From Sphagnum compactum (lineage: Eukaryota > Bryophyta > Sphagnopsida > Sphagnales): DNA of 64,000 bases. The notes under the pieces are model-generated. The model was not told the DNA's origin and searched no databases. It saw nothing but the letters and a program-made list of their open reading frames with translations. How positions within the stretch are numbered: position 1 is the first letter of the stretch; every line of letters begins with the position of its first letter. Location: positions 15,984,855 through 16,048,854 of the forward strand of contig OZ234501.1 of NCBI GenBank assembly GCA_965153455.1. The letters run 5' to 3'. Made by a program: the position numbers and the translations under genes. Shown in pieces: positions 35,316 through 46,890 of this stretch.

Positions 35316-36319
35316 TTTTGCATTTCGTGGAGGCTGCTGAATTCTCTGCCTGCATAACACCAAGATGATGATGATGGCCATTGTCTTCATCTGCATCAGC
35401 AACCCTCTGGATTTTGAGATTTTTTTTTTGGGTATACAAAATCAGCTCATCTTCTTGGTCTGTCTGAACTTTGAAACTTAATGATTTCAGGAAGGAGGAA
35501 AACATGAAGATGCGGGATGAACTGAGCTGATTACCTGCTTGCTTGATCTGTGTGTGAGCTCCTTTCCATCTTTCAATCCCTGTGTTCTTCCTCCGAGTCT
35601 TCTCTGCCCAACCTGATGACACAACACTTTTCTTTATTCAAGCCAGCCATTCTAAAGTCACTGTTTCTCTGAAGAAGAAATGAGGAGAAAACAACTTGAT
35701 TCACAAGAGCAATGCTTCACAAGTAAATCGGAAAAAAAAAAGTCAATGATTGCTACCAAAGAAGTGCTTTCCTAGCTACATCACCTGCTGCTGGTTTGAG
35801 ATGCTGCCAAGGAGAGTTTGTCAAATCTGAAACAGTGTCCATGACCAGAATGATCACAGAAAGCCATTTTCTACCCTGAAAAACTCTTATGAACATCTCT
35901 TGATAAAGAGAAGGTGAAATAGAAGTATTGTGCACTGATTCTGCAAAACTTTTCACTCCTGGAGAACCACTTGCTCCACTTTGTGAAATAAATACAAAGT
36001 GCCAAAGTACTTAAGTAGAATAGTTTTACAAAGCGACTCACCCAATTCTAGGTTTGCCTGCACAGCAGTTTAGTGTCATAAAGCAGGAGGAATTCTAAGT
36101 CAATGTGAGTCTCTTTCTTCACCAACTGATCATCCTGCATTACTGCTACTCTGGACAAATCAGCCCCCCTGTAATTCAACCACTTGGTGGCATTCAATTT
36201 ACACCCTATCTTGCATTATAGCATGTCTGCACATATCTTGACCATGAATCTTTCACTACAAAAAGGTAGAAAATGACACCACCCAAGCAGTCCTTTGGAC
36301 TGTGAGTGTTTGCTATGGT
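35316..36319. other. Intergenic, probable BTB-TAZ 3' UTR at right
   Basis: No coding exon is supported. Minus-strand frames at 35272-35622 and 35753-35956 lack motifs. The part near 36320 should be 3' UTR of the minus-strand BTB-TAZ gene. Confidence 0.4.
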
Positions 36320-39007
36320 TTAGGTCACTTGATCTAGTTCAGCAGAGACTGCAGCCAATGAGAAAGTGCTCGTGGCAGTTTTAGCCAACCTGACTTTGCT
36401 AACAATCATCTTCCACCGCATCTCTTCCTTTTTACTTGCTTGTTGTTGGCCCACCTGTTCCTTAAAATGCCTGCAATTAAAGATTTCCATTATTTTCAGA
36501 AGCTTAAGAATCAGGACAAACGCTTTGCTGCACACAAAATGCCTGTGAGAACTATTGCAGTCTAACATGGGAAATGAAAAGTCTAACATAAAAGGGTACA
36601 ATTATACAATCTGCTCCCAAACAATATCCTACTGCATTCAGTGATTTTCTTGCAACAGTTTAGGAGCAAAAGTAAGACAATGGGTGCAGAGGTGCTTCAC
36701 AATCTGACAATCCTCTCTTCATGAGAGATGGGAACAGGGTGGCTGTAATACCGACAGAGCGGTACTTTGCAATTTGTTGATTCCAGACACATACGAGAAT
36801 GAAGCTCCAAAAGCTGCCACATGCGCTTGCAGTGCACACAGCCACCTGCAACCTTCAATTTGCAACAGGCAAAATGGCGGACAAGTGATTCCAGTCCTTT
36901 GCAGGCTACAAATTTACACCCTCCTTGTTTCTTCTCATCTAAAGGCTTGTTGTGTGGGCCAATAGTCTCACATCCATCTCGGCAAATATGCACTAATGCC
37001 TCCATGGCATCATGCAACTGCTCATACACTTTGTCTCCTTCTAGCTTCTGGATATTATTTTGCTTTTTCTGCGCCCCAGAACACAGGAAGAAAGTCAACA
37101 CCCAAGAGAAGGATCTTGCAGGTGGGAAGCAGATAGCATGACTTGATGACTCTAGGAGAGATCAGAAAAAGAAATACACACCATGGTCAAGATGACACTA
37201 CATGCCATTTTTCACAACAAGCCCAGAGCAGGGTATGGTCTGATCCAACAACAGTTACAAAGGGGGTCACCTTTGGACTCACCCTGTCTGCCTTAATAAC
37301 TGCATCTAGAAGTTCCTGCTCAAGAGCTGGGTCAGATTCTCGCATTGCCCTCCACCCCTCTGAGCGTGCCACAACCTTAAATTCACTTACAATGCGGCGG
37401 AAACACAGCAAATGAAGGCGAGGCACGTCACATAACCTGACCATTAGCACATCAACTTTTCAATATCACTCTTTTAAGTAGACAGACTCCTTTCAGAGAG
37501 ATCAACTCCCAGATACATGGGATGAGCTCTGCTGTTTGAAGATCTAGCACCCTCATCCATACAGACATGATGATTCCCCATCATTCCTGCAGGAGACAAC
37601 AATCACCACTGCTGCTCATTCATTGGCCCAGAGCTGTTCTTATGCAACCAAAACGCCTACAAGTACAGCTGCATCCTCTCCATTTCATATGACAATTCAT
37701 GTCAAGTTGTCAGGAAAGCAACAAGCACAACTGCATTCCGCCTAGTGCACTACAAACAGGCTTTTTGTAACTTGATCAAGACTCCACAATCACCACAACA
37801 GTGCATCATTGGGAACATTATTCCACCATCCATCACCTTTCTAAGCATATCACCAACAGACAATGATAAAAAGGAATTAGGTGCAGTTAAGATGTTGATC
37901 TTATGGTACGAAATCTGTACCTTGCTACTTGCAAGACATCAACAACATTATCATTGTTGAGTAATCCATGTTCATAGTGTTGTGTGCAGGCACGCTTGAG
38001 AGCAGGAATCATATAAGCATGCCCAAGCACCACCAAAATCAGTCCATACTCTCCAAATTCTGCTGGTTCATACCTGGTTACAAACGATCTATCACTCAAT
38101 AGAAAAACTATTTTTCAGAAAGAAAGATGATCAACAACAGCGTAAATGGAAACTACCTCATCTCTGAGAAGCATAATCCTAGGTCTTGCTCCAAACAAAC
38201 TATTGTAAAATTCTTTCTACAATCAGCTCTAAGTAAATGCTACCTACCGTGAGGAGTATATATATCGGATGAAGCAACGGGCTGCATGGAAAGGGACACC
38301 TGGAAGGTTGATGACAGTGGGCCGTGCTCTTTTCCCTTGGTCCTCCAATATGGCCCTAAACACTGGAGAACTTGCTGCCTGCCACACAACAGGTGGTTGA
38401 CTGCCAACTTCCAGGGTTCACAGACACGTCCACAAAAGGAAACAACAATTTGAGCAGAATGCAGCAATTAAACTTCAGAACCATGCAATTAGAGTTGTGC
38501 CAAACCTACAAGTATCATGGAGTGTGCAGCAATTCTTCTCCCATCATCAGTACAGACAACAACATCTGTATTAGACCCTTCAGAAAACACATGGTCCCAA
38601 GTGCTGACAACCTCCTTGGGCACAGTTGTGCCATCTGCAATGTGCCAAGGCTGTCTGAGCTTTGGTCCAGCAAAAAAAGCCAGTTGTGTTGGTGTGCGAG
38701 GAGTTAGGGTGGGTGATGGGGGTGGGACAGGTGGTGATGAAAGATTGACATTATTACATAAATCTGGCAGCTCAACAGTCAACCCCTGAGGATTCAAAGA
38801 TGGTGAGCACTCAGGGTCAGCTGCAACAGGTGCACTCAGTTGATCAAAGCTCTGTCTACCAAGATCAGAAAGACTCTGATTGATATGCCCCATGTTTTCC
38901 TTGAATGAAGATGCACCTTGGAGCAAGAGAGCGTCAGAATCAGATGGTGATGGTAGCGATAGTCCTCCAGAAGACGACACATTCTCCATTAAAGAACCCC
39001 GAGCCAT
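36320..39007 (-). CDS. BTB/POZ and TAZ domain protein (BT family)
   Basis: Six exons join in phase: 38510-39007, 38248-38378, 37921-38073, 37283-37436, 36752-37068 and 36320-36470 (TAA), giving 467 aa. A disordered Ser/Pro-rich N-terminus of about 120 aa precedes the BTB domain (NTDVVVCTDDGRRIAAHSMI, ASSPVFRAILED, CFIRYIYSS). A helical BACK-like linker follows (DVPRLHLLCFRRIV), then a TAZ zinc-binding domain rich in His/Cys (HICRDGC, GGCVHCKRMWQLLELHSRMC, CKVPLCRHFKEQ). The tail is basic (EEMRWKMIVSKVRLAK), where relatives bind calmodulin. BT proteins are plant scaffolds for CUL3 ubiquitin ligases and bind bromodomain proteins; Arabidopsis BT1-BT5 are about 360 aa, so this N-terminus is extended. 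The start ATG at 39007 is the first in frame. Confidence 0.93.
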
Positions 39008-40979
39008 CCACAGATCAGAAATGCTTGCCACCAATTACAAACTTGGGTCTCCAAACCCTAGCTCCCTTATATAACCAATATCAGTTTCTTTCAATCTCCA
39101 ACCAAATTCGATCAGCTAACTATCTGCACAACTCATATTCATAACTCTGGATCAAAGATGCATTCCTGACCACATCGTGACATAAAGGGTACAGGCTCCA
39201 TTTGAGTTCATTGCAGGATGGAATACAGCTGCGGCTGCTGCGGCGATGCGACAACAGTCTCCGTTCACTCACCATTTGGTCACACCAACCATAATCGGCA
39301 ACAATAACTCAGCAAGCTAAATTACGAACCCCTGGATCCAGTCTGCAAAAGCAAGCATGAGGGAGAGGAGTTTAGGGTTTCTTCTTTCTCTGTAATTGAA
39401 GCCTCTTTTGTAGAGATTTAAGAAACAAAGAAAAAAACATTACTTGAAATAATAATTAAAAAAACAAGCACGCGCATCTGGACTTGTTTCTCAAAACCCT
39501 GCTTATCCTCCAGCTCATTTCTCCATTCTCTAGCTGGTCCAAAAGGAAGACAGAGAAAACAGAAGAAAACATGCTTATTAAAACAGACGAAGAAAAAGAA
39601 AGAAAAAACCTTAAAACTCCAACCCGTTGTTTCAGCAACCCGGCTCTCATCACGCTCGCTTGCTCCATCCGCGGCTGCATTACAGAAGAAAGTCATCCAT
39701 GAAATCCCCAAACTCCCCGCAGATTTTCCTCCCAATTGCAGCATTGCGCAGCAAATGGAACGCACTCCGCACCTGCGCGCGCGCGCGAGACGCGCCCTCG
39801 CTGACGATGTCCGGGTTCCAGAAGAGATGAGGCGGGTATAAACGATGCCTAAGATACCCTTGGGTCCCACATTTTGATACCCACAACGCCCGGGGTCGTG
39901 GTATCGGAAAAGGCTCTCTCTGGCCGGGTATATTTAGACCTGTGATGCGCATGTATCGAAAGAGGGTATCAATAGGAGTGTTTTGTGCCATGAAAATTTC
40001 AACTAAAACGTGCATGATTTCTCAAATAGTCTAAAAATTAAAATTAAAATTAAAAAGCAATATCATACACCTAACTTATTTGACCACAATTACAATGAAA
40101 TTATATTGTATTAAATATTTTTAGGGGTCGATGGGTGGATGGAATGTAGTTGACAACAACATGGATGAAAAATGAAATTTTAACACATAAGTGACATAAT
40201 TTTCTTCAATAAAAAATATATTGGTTAAAAAACATAAATATGTGAATTTTTTTCATTATTACTTGAAAACTTATTTCTAAGTAGAAAATTTGATCTAACA
40301 AGTGTAAATTGTCCTTGGGCAAGGTTCCAAATTGAGCAAAATCCTTTCCCCTTGTCCCCCCCCCTTTGTTTTTCTCTTATATCCCATATGGCTCCTAATA
40401 ATTCATCAAATTTTTTATGTGCAAATCTGAAATGGGTGTTTTTTCATGTCCATGTAGATGTGCAAAAATACAAATAAATAGATAGACTTGAAAAAGATAG
40501 GTTATTAAATTATTTTAATATAAATAACATGAACATGAAAGATGTAGAATTTAATTTGTCTTTGGATGTCCGAATTGGTGGATGGGGGAAAAAGAGTGAG
40601 ACAATTACCCTTGGAAAAGGTAGGTTCAGATGGCACAATTATTTTTATTAGAAAGATCTATCTCAATAAAATTAGCTTTTGGATGATTGCTAGTTGAATT
40701 AAACTTGATGAGTTGTTTCTTTGTTTTTTTCCTTTTTCTCAACAAACTTGTCATCCCAAAAGCAAAAGCGCTTGTATCAATTACAACACCCATAGAAACC
40801 AGCAACATCCCAACGAGTGTATATAAATTAAGAAAGGTTGAAATTATCGAAAAATAATTTGCTGTGAATTTTGGGGTTGTATGGCACCATCCACCCTTGT
40901 TAACCATGTAGTTGTCATACACATCATGCGCTCTGAATGGATGTCCTTCGCAACTTAGCTACAACCCGGATTGATGTGT
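39008..40979. other. BTB-TAZ upstream region and gene-free stretch
   Basis: The nearest several hundred bases upstream of 39007 should hold the promoter and leader; a GCGCGCGCG run lies at 39776-39786. From about 40000 the composition switches abruptly to AT-rich DNA. No gene is supported. Confidence 0.4.
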
Positions 40980-40982
40980 TAC

Positions 40983-41360
40983 GAGCATCTCCAACGGTGC
41001 TCGGTATGTGACTCCAGACAGTAAAATTTATTCCGACAAAGTCAAAATGCGCCGGTTTAGCTCAGAAAAGTAGTTATTCTGCACCAAATTCGTGCAGCTT
41101 GCCGTGGCCGGAGAAAGGCGCAACACAGTTGTGCACCTCCCAAAGAGAGTGCAATAAATTGCACCTGACTGCGGCTCAGTATTTCTGGTTGGTCGATCAC
41201 AATGATTGGTCCAGGTGGTTTGGTATTACTGGTATCCCCATGTATATGCAGTTCCAGTTTCAGTTTTATTGGTGGGGTTGCCCCAAAAAAAAAAACAGCC
41301 AAACTTAGACATTTAATTTTACTATCCAGAGTTACATACTGAGCACTCTTGGAGATGCTC
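40983..41360. mobile_element. 378-bp MITE with GAGCATCTCCAA termini
   Basis: The left end starts GAGCATCTCCAACGGTGCTC and the right end is AATTTTACTATCCAGAGTTA followed by CATACTGAGCACTCTTGGAGATGCTC. The inverted repeats are about 45 bp with few mismatches. Flanks are TAC (40980-40982) and TAA (41361-41363), a possibly degenerate 3-bp duplication, so PIF/Harbinger affiliation is plausible. GAGCATCTCCAA-type ends are widespread in plant MITEs. The interior is non-coding. Confidence 0.75.
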
Positions 41361-41811
41361 TAAATACAGCATTTTGAAAACCTCAAATCTATTCTATCAA
41401 ATTGATGCTTGGGTGTCTTGATACACAAGTAAGGATTAGGTTGATTATGGCAAAAATGCAATGATTCAAAAAATGAAATGAATAGGTTCCATTATTTGAT
41501 GTATAATGGAACCTATGAGGCTTTTAACTGTAAGCTTTTACATAGGGCGGTCTCAAAATGCACAATTGCATTTGTCTGGTGCCACCCATATAGCCTCACT
41601 ACTGTAGTACCCTGTCAGATGCAGAATAATTATTTTATTTTCCAAAATCCACTTCCACGGTAAAAAATATATAATTTATGAAATGTTGTGAATATAAGCA
41701 ACTTCTTCTTTGGCAGGTTTTCTGGGTTCTGAACCTCTAAACATAATGAGACCTTTTTACAACATTTTTTTTATTGGTTTTGTTTTTCAAAAACGGGGAG
41801 ATATCCGTAAA

Positions 41812-41925
41812 GTGATCCCCAGTTCGCCCCCAGTTTGCACCTCAGTTTTCACTTTCGTTCTCAGTTTTGGGTTGTCCACAAAATCTGTCAAACTGGGGAC
41901 CAAACTTGGAAACTGGGGATCAATT
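41812..41925. repeat. Imperfect inverted repeat around ATCCCCAGTT
   Basis: GTGATCCCCAGTTCGCCCCC near 41812 pairs imperfectly with GGAAACTGGGGATCAA near 41910-41925. It lies upstream of the transposase relic and could be sub-terminal sequence of that element, but no element end is established. Confidence 0.35.
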
Positions 41926-42197
41926 TTTCAAAAAGTGGGGAGCAAACGAATTTTGGGAGGGACCATAGGCTGCCCAAAAGAATTTCTATTTTTATGTTTG
42001 AGGGGTTTAGTAGGGTTTATGTGAGCTCAAAATTTTCTCCCATTTTCAACTCTTTCTTGGTTTTTTTCTTCATGTGGTTTTTCTTCATGCTCTTCTATTT
42101 TTAAGGTTTACATTTTTTCAAGTTCTTTTCTTTCTCATTTGAACTCTCTTCTTTCAATTTTCTTCTCTTGTTTTTTTTTGCTCTTTCTTTTTTAGCA

Positions 42198-43378
42198 ATG
42201 GCTTCTTCTTCAAGCTCTAGTTTTTCTTCAAACTCAAGCTCTTCTTCAAATGATGATGAGGTTTTGTATGACATGGATCAAGAGGTTACAATGCTCTTTC
42301 ATGCAAGGTTTATTGCTTGTATTTCTCAAGACTTGTTCACTGCAACAAAGATGGAGGAACGGGGTGGGCATTCTGTGGACCCAACTATTGGTGTTTAGAT
42401 GTGCTAGCCACACCATGATCCACCCTAGCACTGTTCAAAAACCTAACAAACTCCAATGGCCCAAAGTTTGAGGACTTGGCATCCATTGTGGTGCCTACCA
42501 TCATTTTCCATGCACAGTCTATAGGCAAGACCCCAATTGTTTCTAGGAGAATATCAAAGTTAAGCCCTAAACAACACCTTCTAAACTTCGTTTTCTTTCT
42601 CAAACATGACAATGTCACAAAATATGATTTTTTTCATGTGGAATTGGGCCAAAAGCTTGGTGTATGATGATGTTTTTTTCATCTCATCTTACAATAATTC
42701 TACGACTTGTGGATGAAATTCATTGGCCTACAACCCAAGAGAAAAGCTACACTAAGGTCTTATTTGCAGGATTGCCAGGATGCATCAAGTTCATTAATGG
42801 GACCCTAATTGAGATCTGAAAACCTTGGCAGGATCCAAATATCACCAAACTTGGTTCAATGGCTGCTAAAAAATTTATGTTATGAATAACATAGTTATTC
42901 TTGACCACATAGGCTTGTTTATGTGCATAGATTCTAATTATCCAGGATCTTACCATGATGTGAGCATTCTTCGACACTTTAACATCTACCAAGAATGGTA
43001 GCAATATTTCATTCATGACAATGAATAGGTTGAGTTCCTACTTAAGGATCCTAGGTATGTGGGAGAAGAAATGGTCATAGTGCGAAAAATTAGGAGACGG
43101 GGGATAACTCCCAATGTAGACATGGATGCAATGCATGCATACAACAAGATACATGTTGGTTACAGGGTGTAGGTGGAATGGGGTATTCGAAGGCTGAAAA
43201 GAAAATGGAGAAGGCTCATGAAGACGTTTGATAGCACAAAACCAAAATATTCATACCTTTTCAAATCTAGAGCCCTACTCATTAAATCCTTGCATAAGAG
43301 GAGGATGGACCTCACATACAAGGTTATTGGTGACCATTTTCCTAATCTTGAAGACCACATATGGGATGGGGATTTCTA
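42198..43378 (+). pseudogene. PIF/Harbinger-type transposase, decayed
   Basis: Successive frames give a Ser-rich start (MASSSSSSFSSN), LSPKQHLLNFVFFLKHDNVT, GLPGCIKFINGTLIEI, DSNYPGSYHDVSILRHF, KDPRYVGEEMVIVRKI and VEWGIRRLKRKWRRLMKTFD. It ends HFPNLEDHIWDGDF and a stop near 43378. This is the HARBI1/DDE_Tnp_4 layout. The first catalytic Asp is Asn here (INGT for IDGT), the second Asp (SYHDV) and the Glu (VEWGI) are present. Several stops and frame shifts occur between about 42400 and 43170, so no working enzyme is made. Neighbouring MITEs may have used a related transposase. Confidence 0.85.
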
Positions 43379-43735
43379 ATTCATGTCTAGGCAAGCTCTA
43401 ACATGTGCCCTAAATTCCTCCTCTAAAATTTTCCTAGCTCCCGAACTACTTTGAAGTTTGGGATCTTCACCTTATTTTTGTGCTCATGGTTGATGTCCAT
43501 CTTTGCAACTGGCAATGCATCACATGTCTTCGAGCTTGTTTGGAAGCAAGATGCCATCATTACAAGACTCTTGGATTGTTATTACAACATCTTTTGCTTA
43601 AACATTGGCCTCTCAAGAAGCCCTATGCTAGAGCTAGGTGGAGTAGCTAACCTAAGGGTTGGGCTAGGACAATTTTGCTTCAGTGGAAGTAGGAAAATTA
43701 CGAAAACAAAGACCTATTACTATTGTACTTAGTCT

Positions 43736-44010
43736 CCCATCAAGAAAATCTTGTCTTTGTTTGAGCACGTTCCTTGTGGCACATTGACCATCCATTGCCT
43801 TGAGTTGTGCCAAAACTTCATCAGATTGTACATTACCTTCTCAATCCCCTTTTCATTAAAAATGTTAGTCTTAAGATTTTTTAAAACATCTCGCAACTAG
43901 TCCTTCAAAGTGTCGTCTTGAAATAGTGAATGGGTAAACAACCACATAATCATTGTAAAGTCACCTTCCAAATAATCTTTGGAATCAACTATGTGATCTG
44001 CTTTTTGACA
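43736..44010 (-). pseudogene. Nearly open minus-strand frame next to the transposase
   Basis: The minus strand reads about 90 codons with one TAG (43897-43899), including DYLEGDFTMIMWLFTHSLFQ and KVMYNLMKFWHNSRQWMV. PIF/Harbinger elements usually carry a second, Myb/SANT-like gene. Position and decay fit that idea, but I cannot identify the domain from sequence alone. Confidence 0.3.
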
Positions 44011-44990
44011 CTAGAATAGGCTGCAAAATGGGTGTTGTAGCTAATGGCCATAATACTCAAGTGCAAAGATTCCACAATGGTTATGTACATTTTTTCCTTC
44101 CTGGATCTCGTCCCTTTCAACTTTTAAGCATCTTAGTCCTGGGAAAGTTCCACGCTTTCTTGGGACATCTCAAAATCCTCATTGAATGTTGCCATATCTA
44201 CCATATTTGCCATATAAACAAACACACTCCCATTCTTAAACCTCCTACTCATTGAATTGCAAACCCACAAAAGCATTTCCATGATTTACAAACCCTATAG
44301 AAGTTCAATGACCACATACAAACCATAATGAGCCCCCACAATCCTACTAAGTGCAATTCCAACACCCATAGACCCGAGCAAAAGCTTAATGAAGCTGCGT
44401 CCACAATAAAATGAACCACGCCCAACTCCTTTGTTCCTTTCAAAAAACGTGTTTCTTTTGGAACCACGCCCAACTTGAAATTGGAAATTGAGATGGCATG
44501 CAACCATTGCACAAAATTTATGGTTTAATCACATATTTGACTTGTACAAAATATTCTTATAATAAAATTTGGTTTCTTTGAATCTTACAACTTATCTTTA
44601 TATTTATCTAAAATTTATTGGAAAGAAAATTGCAAATTCGAAATTTTATAATTTATTTATATATCAATTCCAGTGATGATCCAAAACCATGTAAAGTCTA
44701 GTAGTTATTCAATCTACATGAAAATAAAATTTTTCTAAATGAATTTAAATGAATTTGATCATTCTTATGTGACTTATTTAGGACCTCAAGACTAGTTACA
44801 AGTGCTTAATTAGTTTTTTATCACCCTCAAATGTTGATATAATTGACTCATATGTTTATATGCCATTCTTGAATGTATATTACATCATACTATGTAGATT
44901 ACATGAAAAACATTTAATCCTAAGTGAAGTTAAAAATTGACAAGTGTGTTATTCAAGAATGGTTATGTTTGTAGTGGTTCATTATATTGC
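44011..44990. other. AT-rich stretch, no gene seen
   Basis: Only short frames without motifs are present between the transposase relic and the tandem array. Confidence 0.4.
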
Positions 44991-45199
44991 AGACTTATTC
45001 ATGACCCAATGCAGATTGTACAAAGGTTACTTTAGGTATTCAGTAGTTCAAATGTGGGAACAGAAGACCAAAATTGAAATTCCAGAGAGTTATAAAGTTC
45101 ACTTTGGTTCAATGAAAATCTTAGTAGCTAAAACAAGTCTTCACATGTACACAAATGAAAACCTCAAGATGCAGACCTGACGCTGGTTTAATTCCAATT

Positions 45200-46890
45200 T
45201 TAATAACTCAACCCAGTGATCAATTGATCATTCTATGGACACATAGAATTACATACCTATAAATGGCTCAATTAACAACCTAAAAACCTCAAAATGCATG
45301 CACCCAATTCAAATGAAGAATAACTTAAAATGATTCTTCAATTTGGAAGTTCAATTAGGGTTTCAATAGCTTAACCAAATGGTCACATTACCATTTGTGT
45401 GGACCCATAAAGTTGCAGACCTAGAACTAGTTCAATTTCATAGTTAGTTATTCAAATGTCAACACCAAATGAAAACTAAGGTTACCCCAAGACTTGTCAT
45501 CAATCTGGAGGTTTAATTTGGGCTTTAATAGCTCAAGTAGGTGATCACATTTTAATTTAAGTGGTTTTAGGTTGTTGTAGACTTGACCTTAGTTCATTTA
45601 AATGGGTAGAAGCTCAATTGGAAACATATCCAAAAACTTAAAAATAAGGCACCTCTTGGAGTTCCATGAACTAAAGATATTCAAAGTAAAACATCAGACG
45701 TAGAATTTTAGAAGTTCAATTGGATTGAAGCAGATCCACATAATCATAGACCTAAACCCTAACTGATTAAATAGGTCAGAAGTTCAATTAGAAACAAAAA
45801 AAAAAACCCCAGAATTCTGGACACTCAAAAGAAGGCACCAAAAGTTCATTTGGGCATTATAATGATACCTTAAGTGCACCCATAGAATTTGAGACCTAAA
45901 CTCTAAGTGATTGAATAGGTTAGAAGTTCAATTGGAAGGACCAAAAAGAAAAAACCCCAGAGTCCTAGACATTCAAAATAAGGCACCAAAAGTTCATTTA
46001 GAAATTGCATTTGAAATTAAACGCACCCACATAGTCAGAAACCTGAACACTAAGTTCATGAAATGGTTAGAAGCCCAATTAAAAGCAATTAAAAAAAAAA
46101 CCCCCCAAAGTTTTATGAACTTTGGACCTTCAAAATAAATGGTCAGAAGTTCAATTGAGCCATTAGAGATGAATTGAAGTAGTTAGTAGCTTTTAGACCT
46201 AAACCCTAAGTGCATGAAAGGTGAGAAGTTCAATTGGAAGCACAAATTAAAAAAACAAATATTTTCATAGTTCAATGAATTTTAAAGCCTCAAAAAATAA
46301 GTGGTCAAAAACTAAATTAGGGCATTAGAGATGAATTCACAAAGTTATTTCATTCAACCATAATTGATTAAAATGGTCAAAAGTTCAATTGAAAACACAA
46401 AAAAAAAAAAAAAAACCCCAAAGCTCCATGAACTCTGGACCCTCAAAATAAATGGTCAGAAGTTTAATTGAGCCATTAAAGATGAACTGAAATAATCAGT
46501 AGCTCAGAGACCTAAACCCTAAATGCATGAAAGGTCAGAAGCTCAATTGGAAACACAATTAAAAAAGAAAAAAAACCCCAAAGCTACATGAATTTTGGAC
46601 CCTCAAAATAAATGGTTAGAGGTTCAATTAAGGCATTAGAATTGAACTGAATTGGACCCATAGAGTTAGAGACTTCAACCCTAACTGATTGAAGTGGTCA
46701 GGAGCTCAATTGGAAGCACAAAAGAAAAGCCTCAAAGTTCATGGAGACTCAAAATTGAAGCTATGGCTAGAAATTCAATTAAGGTATCAAATTTGGAATT
46801 AGGTGATCACATTTCAATCGCAATGGACCCACAAAGCTATAGAAGGTTAAATGGTCAGAAACTCAAACGCATGATCACATAAGCCATTCA
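45200..46890. repeat. Diverged tandem array, about 150-160-bp unit
   Basis: Each unit contains GGTCAGAAGTTCAATTGGAA, an A-rich run, CCCCAAAG, CATGAACTTTGGACCCTCAA and then GAGACCTAAACCCTAAnTG. The CCCCA marker (or its equivalent) falls near 45495, 45650, 45807, 45955, 46101, 46260, 46416, 46576 and 46730. Spacing is 146-160 bp. Older copies at the left are hard to align. Monomer length is in the range of plant satellites but the copies are few and diverged. Confidence 0.8.
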
